A stretch of 64,000 bases of DNA, from positions 958,112 through 1,022,111 of the forward strand of contig FN649734.1 of assembly GCA_000310025.1 (NCBI GenBank), given 5' to 3'. This document shows positions 23,740 through 35,600 of the stretch, piece after piece. The notes beneath the pieces are model-generated. The model worked only from the letters and a program-made list of their open reading frames with translations. It was not told the origin of the DNA and ran no database searches. The DNA comes from Ectocarpus siliculosus. Its lineage: Eukaryota; Sar; Phaeophyceae; Ectocarpales; Ectocarpaceae. Position numbers and translations under genes: made by a program. The number at the start of each line of letters is the position of its first letter. Position 1 is the stretch's first letter.

Positions 23740-25400
23740 ATGTACATTTTCGTACAAATTTCATGGAACTCCATGGACATCCACGGAATTCCATGGGACG
23801 TATAATGGGTGTTCATTGCATGCTTTTCGTCCATGGAATGCTATGGAATGTCCAAACGCTTGTTGTGAATGCTCATTGCATATGATGAACGTTCGTGAAC
23901 AGTTCCGCGGACGTTGCTGACATGTATGTCATGAAACGTTTCATGAAAGGGTTTCAGGATGGGCCATGAAATGTTTCATGAGAACTCGTCATGGACGTTT
24001 GCGACATCCATTCATGAACGCCCGTTAACGTTCACACAACACGGTCATGGAACTTGGGCAATGGACACCATTGAAGTGTTCCACGGACACAACATGCTTT
24101 TATGACAACTCGTGAATGCCCCCGGAAAGTTTCATGAACGCCTCGTTCATGAAACATTCCATGAACCTCCGGAACGTTCATCAAGCATCCCGTGGACGTC
24201 CATGAAATGTTTCATGACAGCTCGTGAATGCCCACGGATTCCTTCATGAACGTTCATGAAACGTCTGTTCTCAATAATGATATCCTCGAGAGGAGGGAAA
24301 GGGGCATAGCTCGTGCCTCCTTTCGATATATTTCCAACTCTTGCTTTTGGTGGTTTTCGCGCGGATTTGAAGCCGTGCGCACACCTGAAGTCTTTGCTTA
24401 GTCCAAACCTAACCCAAACCCTAGCCTCTGCTTGTCCACAATGGTCTCGTTCGATTCCTCGCAAGCAGAAAGGGTCAGGGCTGTGAGATAGGACACGGCG
24501 GTGCCGATACGTACGATGCCGTTTGTTCCACCCAATGCAGAGTCGATGAACTGGCTGTGGACGACGTCGAGGTTGTGGTGTCCAGAATTCAGGCTCCACG
24601 TCGCGCACCCGACGGGTACAGCATTGTCTCTCACCACTTTGGCTCGGAGCAGCCGCACCTTGAGTTGGTGGTCGACTCGCCTTCGGTCGTACATCGAGTG
24701 GCCGATCCGCTGGAAGCAATCGTTCATGATTGCGCTCAGACGACAAACATGAAATAATAAAGTTGATCATTACGACAAGTGTCATGGGTGTCCATGAACT
24801 AGCTTCATGCTATGGACTTCCATGGAAATTCCATGAACGTCAAGGAATTTCTGCACGGACGCCCATCGCAGGTTTTAAAATTGTTCAGACAACGTCGATG
24901 AATGTCCTTGAAACGTTTCACGGTAGTTTCATGGAATTCTATCGACTTCGATGAAGTTCCATGAACGCCCATGATATTATTGAGTTTCATGCATGGCACT
25001 CTACACCTTGTCCATAGAATATCATGGGCGTCCATGACACATTTCATGGGCGTTCATGGAAGCCCATGGCATTCCATGATATCGTGTCATGGGCATTAAC
25101 GAACGTTCAACGATGCCCGTCAAGGATGCCCACGAATTGTTGATGGGGCAGTCCCTAGTGATTGGGGGAGGGACTTCGTTTGTCGAACGCATTTCCGTCA
25201 ATTTTTCCCACCATTGTTGCTTCATAGGAACATAAGGTGAACGTTAGTGAAATCTGTCATGGAGTGTCACAATGAAATGTCTCATCGACTCCCTTATATG
25301 TCGTTGGCCTGGCTTAAAAAAGTTCCAGGTATGTCCATGTCACTTGTATTTGCTCCCGCTGACTTCCATGACATGTTCAATGGACATGAATTGTGTCATG
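23740..25400. repeat. Cluster of TTCATGAA / CCATGG-type palindromes
   Basis: From 23750 to 24270 and again from 24780 to 25400 the sequence is dominated by palindromic CATG words with A/T flanks: TTCATGGAACTCCATGGAC, CATGAAACGTTTCATGAA, GAACGTTCATGAAACG, CCATGGCATTCCATGATATC. It differs from the GC-flanked array at 9.2 kb but has the same CATG centre. The interval 24270-24780 is not palindromic and interrupts the cluster. Confidence 0.75.
24400..24770. other. Unrecognised open frames inside the CATG cluster
   Basis: Plus-strand frame (about 24530-24757) reads VDDVEVVVSRIQAPRRAPDG and ends at a TAA. An overlapping minus-strand frame (24727-24398) is equally long. I recognise neither. AACCTAACCCAAACCCTAG (24405-24424) is a telomere-like word. 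Possibly an insertion into the palindromic cluster. Confidence 0.3.
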
Positions 25401-26680
25401 GACAAGTAAAAGCATAGACTATAATGCATATGGATAACTTATTCAAGAGTACTCTATGCTCCGTGTGAGAATACAACTTGGAGAAAGAAAGTGGGTCACG
25501 ATCGTAGCAACGCCAGGTAGATTAAGGCGAACGTACGCGAGATATCGTGGTACGATTGGCTGTGTTGCAAATTATCTCAGCGACACCAGCGGGGAACCTT
25601 CAACAGTAAGTGCGTGTGGGACGAAAACCCGGAAAGGAAAAGGGAATCAAAGCGGTCAGGCGGTCATGCCCACGCCATCGTCACACATCAAGTGGGTCCC
25701 AGAAAAACTGCCTCGCGGCGACCACCTGTGAACGATTCGAACCGCTCTACATCCATATTCTTATGCCTGGCGAACATGGTCAGAGCCCATTCACAGTGTA
25801 AACCTTTTCGAACTTTGTTACACGTCTCCGCAGGCCCACGGCGGCACACAAGGCCGCAAGGGATTGCCCTATTGTTCCGACACTCTGGTGGGTATCCCAC
25901 CGAGATTGCATGATACCATTTGGTCCGAAACTGACCCACTCTTGTCCGCTTCCGAGACTGTTCGATGCTCTGCCGGGCGGTGATGAGGAGGTTGCTTTGC
26001 GCGGCCCACAAGTTTGACAAAAATAGTAACTGTGGTAAATGAAAATGACGGAAAAAAGTCTAGACAAGTGGGTGGTTCAAAGCGACTGCAGTCAGTAACT
26101 TTGCGTGCGTTATTACCCGTTGGGATTTCGGCCAAAAAAGGCCAGTCTGTTGCGGCGTCGTGAGCCGCTGTGGTCTTGGGCCTGGAAATTGATGTCATGC
26201 TGTGCACGGATGCCCGTGTTGTGCAGGCACGAAAAAGAGATTTTCAGTGGCAGGAACCGCCCACGGGCCGGTTTCTCTAGGACCCACGTTTTATCATTTT
26301 TTTTCAATCCACGGAAAGAGACTACCCTGAAATGCAAATGAGATCTTGCAATGGCAGGAATGTCTGCAGGCGAGCTTGAAATATTAAATGCTTATCACTT
26401 CAATTAAACATCCGTGGTGTAACACACACGCGTCCCTCCTATCTAATAGAAGTCGAGCTGCAGACTAGACTTGATAGATGATAGTATGTACTTTGTATGT
26501 ATACAGTAGTGACAGGCACCGGGCAAGCTATTCTTGGTACATAATACATTGTAGACTCCTTTTGTAGCACTTCAAGACCTTCAGAGCAGAGTCCGTGTTG
26601 CCATGAGAATAAATGGGACCTTTCAACTCGAGGATGGGGTGTTGCCATCGTTTTAACCCCGCTAAACCTTGTTTGCCGCT
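25401..26680. other. No gene recognised
   Basis: Opposed open frames at 25.6-26.2 kb without recognisable domains. No splice-supported model. Confidence 0.35.
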
Positions 26681-26685
26681 TCAAG

Positions 26686-27177
26686 GTGCCTTGCACGAAC
26701 TGCTGTCATAGTCATCTACAGAAGCAGCAGCGGGGCAATGTTTGGAAGATCACGCTCTCGCGTTTTGATCAGGCAGCTGCGTTGTCTCGTCGAACACAAC
26801 TACCACCTCTGGGAGCCGTGAACAACAGACATGGAAGACTCGGAGGATTGGAAACAATCGTGCCCTCTGCACCTGTGATCGCCTACACCGTAGCGGGCTC
26901 CGAAGAGGGAGGGCGGAAGACAGCTGTATCTCTCCCAACCTCGCAGCTCGCGCCTCGCGCCCAAGCGTGTACACAAGCCCGCCTGCGAACCATAATTCGA
27001 TTGTGGAAACCCAGGGGTGGCGTGGAACCCTTCCCCCCCAGCAATGACGCCTCCGTGTGTTTATTTTCCGTCAGGAAGGACTCCTTTTTTTTTTTCCAGC
27101 ACCTCAACAAAACGCGGGAAAACGTAGCAACGGAGGAGGGAGGTGGTGTGGTTGAGCACCGGGAGAGAGAGAGCGAG

Positions 27178-27219
<42 letters not shown>

Positions 27220-27237
27220 AGAGAAGAGGAACGCCAG
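26686..27237 (+). other. Possible exon or 5' UTR ending at a strong donor
   Basis: An open frame runs to CGCCAG|GTAAGG at 27237/27238. It passes through a (GA)n microsatellite that would encode an Arg-Glu run. Composition upstream is not clearly coding; a transcribed leader is as likely as protein. No downstream exon could be joined with confidence. 27696-27781 (IELELDSQLQHSLFDVALLL, ended by TTAG|GTGTTT) is a candidate. Confidence 0.3.
27160..27222 (+). repeat. (GA)n microsatellite
   Basis: About 60 bases of GA dinucleotides with two GC interruptions. A shorter GA tract lies at about 37013-37026 in an intron of gene B. Confidence 0.9.
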
Positions 27238-27239
27238 GT

Positions 27240-29600
27240 AAGGTCGTCAGTCTCATTCTCTACTGTGTTGCAGTCAGTACCGCCCCATGCTGTGGCCGCT
27301 CTTGTCGGTGCGAGTTGTTGGCGCCCTACCTAGAACATGTCTGTTACCTGCCGCACCTCCCATCACCGCTGTTGCTCGCTGCACTTGACATACGTAGAAC
27401 AGCGTCACGGCTCGTCAGCGCAGTACCAGCAGCGCATGATTTCTTCCATGCTTGTGCTATTTCCTTGGGCTGCGTTTTTTTGTCCTGTCGACTGCTGTGA
27501 AGAAAAAACCCCAGCGGACCAAGATGAGAGGAGGGACCTTTGAAGAATGGCGTTAGCAGCACACACCAACAGCAAGCAGTAGGTGTGCTTTGCAAGACAC
27601 CTCGAGTACGAAAGCCTGCATCTGTACGTTTTTGACGTTGGATCCCCGGGAAGTGAGATAGAAGGGGAACCTGGTCGTTGCTGCCGGAATGTCAGGACAT
27701 CGAGTTGGAATTGGATTCTCAGCTACAGCATAGCTTGTTTGATGTTGCTCTTCTTTTGCTCCGAGAGGTGGACGCCGTTAGGTGTTTTCCGTTTTTGCCC
27801 GCGGCCGCAGCTGGTTATGTACTCGTTCGTACCAAGATGCGCGTTACTGCTGCAGGTATTGGAGCTTCCTCACGCTTACGCACCACCGAAATCGGATTCA
27901 CCGACCTCGGTATTGTCAGGTCCAAATTGCTGGCTTTACCGTCTTGCGAATCGTCTGTGTACACTGCTGTATGCATGTAAATAGACCCTACATCTATAAC
28001 CTGGATCGCTGAAAAAACAATGCTGCGAAGCCCGCCGCCCTTAAACCCGCTTCGCATCTTCATCTCAAATAGACAAGTCACACACAATACGCTTGGCGAG
28101 ATCCTGAACAACCAGTGTACCGTATTTTCGCTACTACAGTAGTTGCAGACGTTCGCCCACGAGCCTGCGCCAATGGCCCAAACTCTGCTGCGGTGCGCGG
28201 TACCTTTGTCCGTTCGCAAGACTCGAGACCACGGCCAGTTGTCATGGATTTTTTCTCCGATTTGAAATCCGGGGCAGGGGGAGCGATTAATCACGACCCC
28301 CCAAGACCAGGAGTTCCGCTTAGTGGATGTTGCAGCAAACAGGGCGCACCAAGGCACATCGTCATTTCGTCCTTGCCTCACAGACCCTGTTCGTTATCAA
28401 ACCGTCAAGGCTGTACACTCCACTCCTGTGAGCTTGTCGGAGCCAAGTTTGGGCAGCTAGTGAACGTGCGCTGAGTATGCCTCGGATATGAAAGCATTTC
28501 ACCGTTTCCAGTTTACTTTCCAACCAGTTCCCGTTTGGAATTCATGAGGGATTTCAAAGCGGGATCGTCCAACATTTTCAAAGTGGAGGTCCTATTTTAA
28601 CATGCATGATAAACACACGCACCCTCAGTTCCCCAAACTTGGCTCGAAGAGGCTCACAGCACTGCACCTCTGTGCGGCCTCGAAGGTTTGGTTGCAAACG
28701 AGTCTCTACGAGGCGCGTACTGAGTGCCAACGCGCATTTGTTTCCATCGAACGGCGCAGAACTTCTGTGGCCTCACGTGGGTTTGGATGTCAACGGCATT
28801 AAATCAAGATTCCAAAAAAAAAAAAACATTGCAACTGGGCTTGAAATGCATAGAATAGACTATTAGAGATTCGAACGTACAGCAGTTTTATGCGTTTTGT
28901 TGTCGTAAGCGTGTACAACGGAACAAGAAATTTTCATCGCTCTCGACAGAAACACATCAAGCTTTCCCGACACACAAGTGCATTCGGGCAAGGCACGCAT
29001 GTCCCACATTTTGCGGAAATGCCGACAGGGAGTATCAGAAAGTACCCCGCCGGCTCACATCTGCTACTGCTGTGGGCACCTAACGTACGTCGCCCTCCCT
29101 GTAGATGGTGAGCTCCAGCTACATGTTTCTAGGGCGTTCCAACGCTGTACTACCAGCATATATTTGCTCTATTTGAACCGTGGCGTTTTGTCTGTGGCGT
29201 TCCACCACCTTGCAGGAGGGAAGGCGGGACGGGTTGCCGCACCGGGAATCGGTACCATGGGCAGCGTAGACATATCGATAGGATTCGCATATTCGGAACA
29301 AATAAATATCCAGCCCTGGCCATTTACGATAGACGAAATATATGGTATCAGTTCTTCAAGCCAAAAGCGCTGGTCTGTGGCCACCAACCGTTCTATTCTC
29401 TCCCGCTGTGCCTCTCTGTGTCGCGCCCTGCCTTCTGCTCGTTTGAAGGTCGTTATTTTGCGCCCGGAACGGCGCTACAGATTAGAGTTCCTGCGTTAGC
29501 ATCAACGTGCCGCTAGAGTTTGCCGCATGGTTTAGCAGTGCAACAGCTCTCGTTTAGGCTGTGTGCCTGTTGTGGGGGGTGTTCTAAAGAACGGCATTTG
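27240..29600. other. No supported gene apart from candidate exons
   Basis: Scattered open frames (27583-27984, 28115-28474, 28978-29499) without recognised domains. It includes the upstream region of gene B. Confidence 0.35.
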
Positions 29601-29617
29601 TCGGCTTGGGTAGGTAC

Positions 29618-32600
29618 ATGAGCTCAATCGTCGGAGCGGCACTACCCTGGGTTGGAGAAAAGGTGTCTGACTTGCTGGGTCGTCAAAGAGAGGCGAGCAA
29701 CAACATGGTAGCGGGCAGCAGCGGCAAGGCTGGCGTCGTCGATGCTGATATCACTACGGCGACTGCAATGAGGATGGGTGCTTCTTCATCGGCTCGAGCG
29801 CGCGCCGCGCGAGCTGCTGCGTCCATCAGCAGGAGGGCAACGCAACTCAAGAACGGCAGCAACAACAGCAACCGCAGCGGTAGCAATAGTGGCTGTATTT
29901 TGCCCGTCCGGCGCGTTCGCAAAAGAGCAAATACGTCTCCCGTCGCCGGTACTTCCCGGCACGAGGCTAATATCGACGTTGCGGCCGGAGCAGCAGGTCG
30001 CACTAACAACGATTGCGCGCCGCAAGACAAAACGCCCAAGGGGACATCAGTGTGGGAGCCCGAGAACTTTCAGGGTGGCGGCGTCAACAGCAACACGACA
30101 GGTGTGCCGAAAAAACGGCGCTCCACGGACGCCCTCGCCGGTAGCAACGTCAATGGGCTCCCATCTCCCCCGCCAGGAAACGGCAACGGGGCCGTGTCTG
30201 GAAAGGGGCTTCACTGGTCGGGGAAGAGCAGCAATCTGACACACAGCAAGGATGGGGACGCCGCCGTCGCCGGTGGCACGCGGAGCTTAACTAGTGAGGA
30301 TATCGTTAGCGGTAGAAGTGGTGTGGGTGTAAGAGTGTCAGCGGAGACGCGGGTGGGAGAAGGTCGAGCGCGAGGGCCGCCATCATCTACTCTTGATGCG
30401 CGGGTGGTCCTCCCGGCAGCGAGAAGCACCAGGGGAGGCACGACCCCGTCGGCCCTTGGAGAGGGTAACGCTGGGATTAGGAAGAAACGGAAGTCCAGCA
30501 GAGAGGAGGAGGGGCAGAGAGACTTGGGACATTTGACGCCCTACGATGCTGGAATGGATGCAAGCGAGGTGAGTGTTGTTCGTTGTTCCTGGGTTGGTCG
30601 AGTGTCAGTTTTTGCTCTCTTCCAATCCTATGTTTGGTTTTGACGACCACATGATGCTCTTGTTGTACCGACGTGCTGACGTCAGCTTCTTGTGGTCACA
30701 AGACTGGGCCATCATTGCGCGCCGTACCCATCCCGGCTGGCCGTTCTTACGTGTCCCGTAGATCCCGGTGGGTGACCACCGTCGTCCTCAACTTGATGCT
30801 TGCGTTTTCCTGTGCTCGATTGGGATGCGTCTTTGTCGCCGGTCGTACCGGCACTCTCCCTCTATGCCGCAAACATTCGTGTGCGTTTCCCCTCTCGTCG
30901 CGGTGCAGGCCGAGAGCTGCCCGTCGAGCTTGACGCAACAGCGGGCAGAGGAAGCCGGGCGACGGGCACAAACGGAGCGGTTTTTAGCGCCTCTTCCTCC
31001 CGTTGGAGCAGGCGGAGGTGGGGGGGGGAAAGCCGACCTGACCATCTCCAATTGGCCACCTCGGACGGATAGCGTTAGTGCGACCGGTGACGCCCGTGTC
31101 GTCAGCGGCAGTGGCGGTAACGGTGTTGGCAACGGCCATAGGAACGGCAATAGCAGTAAGGCCTGCTGGAAAACATCGTCGGCATCGTACTCTAACTCCT
31201 TAGCTTCCTCCGCCCCTGTATTGAGCAACGGGGTGCTCGCATCTCGACCTTTTTCGTCGACCGGCAGTAAGGGCCGCAGTTTTGACGACGGCGAGGAGAA
31301 GAGTGATAGCTCCGACAATGGCGGGGGTGGGACCTCCGGCGCGGCCAGATCCCTCCGGGCGGTACTGAGAGGGCAAGACGCGGCCTCAAGAGACGTGCAA
31401 TCGTCCTCCTGCTCGTCAACTAATACTCATGCCAAAGAGGATGCCGAACGCGGCGTTGGTGTTGGTGGGGGCGCCGTTTCTGCTGCTCCTGAGGTCGCGC
31501 CGAGAGACGGAGGGCGGTTGGCCTGGTGCGGGGACAGGGGATTGTTGGCGAGGCCACCTGCTACGCTGCAGCCTCGCCAGCACCCCTTTGTAAGGTCGTC
31601 GTCGTTGTCCTACCCAGTTTCCGCCAAAGGCTTGGCTTCCGCCGCCGGCCGAGGTGCCCATGTGGCCGGCAGTTCCTCTGCGTGTGATGCACTTTCGGGA
31701 CGGTGTTCACAACGGCAGTCTACAGCGGCGGCGGCAGCGTGCCTCGGGCGTCTCGATTTCACCGCCGTCAATGTGGATGCCGCCGGCGCGGCGTACCCGA
31801 CCGGTGGTGGGGGAGGTGGTGCCGACCGCCGCGGCGATTTGGCCTGGGGTGGGGGAGTCGCGAATGGCGGTAGCACTGCCGGCGAAGGCCATGGTCGTGG
31901 TGCGGGTGGGATAACATCCGGAGATCGAGAAGCTGGAGATGGTCCCGAGAGTAGGACGCGAGAGAGTGGGGAAGTACGGGTGATGGGTGTTGTGGAAGTT
32001 GGGGCTGATGACGTCGCTACGATGTCATCGTCCGCTCTGTCGGTGACAAGCAGGGAAGACGAGGAGTCTGACACGGAGGACGTGTACATGATGGTGGACG
32101 ACCGCTACGACCCCGACTACCACCCTTTCGCCGAGAGCCTTTTAGACGCAAATTCTGGAGACGAGTCCAGTGTTGACATGAGCGTGTCGATTGGGCATGA
32201 TAACCATCACAACGAAGATGCCGGGAAGGCGAAGAAGACTAGGATGAGGGCTCAAGTGGCGGCGGGAGAAGCGTATCCAACACGGGAGAAGACATCAAGT
32301 CAAGCGACCGTGCTCGGGGATGATAGCGAAGAGTGCGCAGGAGAGTCGTCCATTGCGCCAAATGGTTCCGATTGTGGTACTCTTGCAGGTGGCGATTCCG
32401 GCGGGCACCTGTCCGTCGGAGAAGAAGCCCCTATGACGCGGGGTGGCGGCAGAAAGAAAACGCTCAAGTCCAAGGCGGCGCGGCGTCGTGACAAAGCGAG
32501 CGCCAAGGCAGAACAATGCAATGACATGGATAGCAAGCCGGAGCCTCGCGTCGCCAAGCCTCGGACGCGAACGGTTGTAGAGCCTCTGGTCCCTCCGCAA

Positions 32601-35600
32601 CCGCCTCCGGGGCCGCGACAATGGCCGGCGCGGCCGGCGAATCGCGCGCTGGTGTACGTCGCAGCTGCACAAGCTTCCCGAAGGGCTCGGGGATTCACCG
32701 GGTGGTCGTTCCCCAAGCTGCCCCCCGCTCTCGTACCCCCCACTCCGCCGTTGGCGATAGAGAAGCCGAAAAAGGAGGAGGTAGACGTCGAAGAGGAAGC
32801 GCCGGGTTCCGAAGAACGGGGTGGAATAGAAGAGGGATCCGTGGTGGTGGCGGCTGGTAGAGGGAAGAAGGTGAGGAAGTGTGTGGAGTCTGGTAAGCTG
32901 CACAGTTTCTTGGGCCTCGCGAAGGACAACCCCCTCGGCGTACCGTCGCCAAATGAGCTGGGGTGGATGTCGCTGGGACGGATGCACACACCTGAAGGAA
33001 GGGCTGCCATCAAGCGCCAGGCGCTTGAGAAGAAGCGGCGTGCGCTGGAGGAGATCGCCCAGCGCAAGCGCGAGGAGCTCGAGAGGCGGAGACTGGAGCT
33101 GGAAAGGATTGCTCAGCGGAAGCGCGACGAGCTCGAGAAGCGGAGACTGGAGCTGGAGAGGGTAGCCTACCAGAAGCGGCAAGAGATTCTTGACGCCCTT
33201 CGCATCAAGGTACTTTGCATGCACTCTGGTGGTGTTCTGTAGAGTTTGGCATTGTGCGCTGCTCATGTAACAAATTGCTCAATTTTACATATGCAGATGA
33301 TCGTCGAAACCGCTTGCTACCGGCGGAGCAGATCATTTATCTTGGCGTCAGTGTGCGGGTGTCCTAGTTTGCATGTCACACTCCTTTCGACCAATGCACG
33401 TGAACTTCTTGCTGGGGTCGCCTGTCGCCAAAACCCTCGGGCATGTGTTTGTGTGTGTTCGTTCCATCACTTGTGGGGCCAAGTCTCGCCAACTAACAAG
33501 GTCACAGGACCTTTCGCATGTTGCATTTTGGTGTTGCCCCACCTTTCTCCAGTGGCGTTTACCTTGAATTTCATCGCGATTTTCATCGCGAGGAGGGTGC
33601 AGTGATTCGTTTCTGTCGACTGTGAAGTCGAAGTTAATGACATGTTTAGCTAGCGGCTTCCATTTTTTACTACGCCTTGTCGCTGTGTTTTCTAAGCCTG
33701 CCCACCATGTACTGTGGCGTCCCTCCTTTGCAGGAGGAGATCGCGGAGGCCAGACGTAAACGTCGCCTCAACGTCCTTTTCCTGGGAATGACGAGAGTGG
33801 CTGAGTACGACTCACGGGGCGGGCTTACCAAGGGCATGAAGCGATTTGATCTCGTAGAGAGAATGGTACGAGACGACGTGAACGAAGCCAATATGAATCC
33901 TTTGAGGTGAGAGGGGATGCCATTTCCAAACACGGCAATCACTCTACAACAGGTGTACTCTATTTGCAGGGATATTTGATGAACAGGAAGGCCGTGGTAT
34001 CATCTACAACGCTCATAGTTACGAATGCTTATGATATTGGCTTCATGCTGTTTCATTTGTCACTTTGTCAAATTGGGCTTTTCCGGTGGCCCAGAGGAAG
34101 TTTTGAAGGAATAGGTACACAAAATTCACTCTCTTAATTTTTCTGTGTGTGTTTCTGTATGCGTCAAGCAGATGGATCTCATGATGTTTTAGAACGCGCA
34201 TAGACGTGGACCCCTCCTAGCCATGGCGCTGAGCAATGTGGACGCTTTTCGACCTCCGGCATGGGCACAAAGATTGGTATTGCCAGCTTGGGCCCGGGGT
34301 ACACATGTTGTCTCGCCCCTGGATACCTACGGCCTCTCAGGGCCTGGATCACCGTCCCGCTCTCATGCGTCGTTTTCACTCCCGCGCCGGAGTGAACCAG
34401 CCACGCCAGTCGGGGCAGCGCTGCTGGCTTTGCTCAATGCTGTAGTTTTCTTTGGGACGTCGTACAAGACGGAGAACGTGGTGTGATTGGCTCTGCGACT
34501 GTTCCTCTGCTGCGTTACTCCTGGCGGCCCTTCTACTAGAGGAAATGCGGCAACTGCCTCATGTTCTATTCCGCACGTGCACTTGTTGCCCCTCTCCTGC
34601 ATGTTGGCCTATGTACGTGTGACGACTTTTTCCGTACACCTCGACAGGGACACGGCGAGGGTGCTTGCGATGGAAGCACTAGGGCACGAAGTGCGCTGCA
34701 TCAGCAAGGTTTCCACTCCGGGAGAGTCCGACTGCGAAAACTCTAGAAGGTTCGCCAAGGAAGCCACGATTCCGGTGTTGTCCGTGTTTTCGATGCCCAA
34801 ATCCAACCCGTTGCTGGTTCTCTTGTGTTGAGCTTTTACCTTCGGCGAAGAACCTTATGGGGGGCGTATGTACGGTTGAGCGCATCTTGTGTAGACAGTC
34901 GCCTGCGATTTCTTTTGCGACGAGCCTAGTCACTCCCTGCCACTTTCGTATTTTTTGTTCATTCCAAGTGACAAAGTTGCCTTAGGCAGCCCCCCGTTTC
35001 ATTTCTGCTGGTCCGTGTTGACCGTTGCCGTCCTTTCTAACCAGTGTTACTCGTAATATTTTGCTCCTTCAAAACAACTGCTCGATTCTTCGCATCAGCA
35101 CGAGGGCTCACGGCGGTCCCACAGGACTGGGGCGCTTCCTGGCCACCGACATCACTAACACGGGCGCATCCAGGGGCTTCTTACGGAAAATCGAGGCAAG
35201 CTGTAGTCTTCTGCTAGTCGTAGGACGTATCGCCGTGATCGTCCGCCCCGGGCCCTGCTGCCAACCAATACCGGGAAGCGCTACCCCGGTTTTCCAAAAT
35301 GAACACGATTCAGGCGTAGGGCCCTGAAAAGAAGTGTTGTGATGCGCGAAATTGAACATCGAAGGCAAGCTCAATCTAGGTTTCCAAGAATATGCGCTCG
35401 CTTTCGCATGCCTCCATCCTCTATTGACGGTTTAGGACAAATGGCTTTCTGAACTTACGCAAGTTGCCTCTATCGATCGCGGGCTCTGTTTTTAGCAAAT
35501 GCGGGTTATTCGAGCCAGAGGCAGGGTAGAGGACAAGAGAGAAGTATTTGCTAGAAGGCACTGCGTTGACGGGATGTATCTTGCCTGCTTGGTTTGGGCG

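Noticed and set aside
25688-26020. Minus-strand open frame of 110 codons
   Set aside because: No recognised domain, an equally long frame on the other strand, and no exon partner.
31610-33266. Long minus-strand open frames (up to 323 codons)
   Set aside because: They lie antisense to exon 2 of gene B, whose plus-strand frame continues with matching phases through ten more exons. High GC makes antisense frames long.
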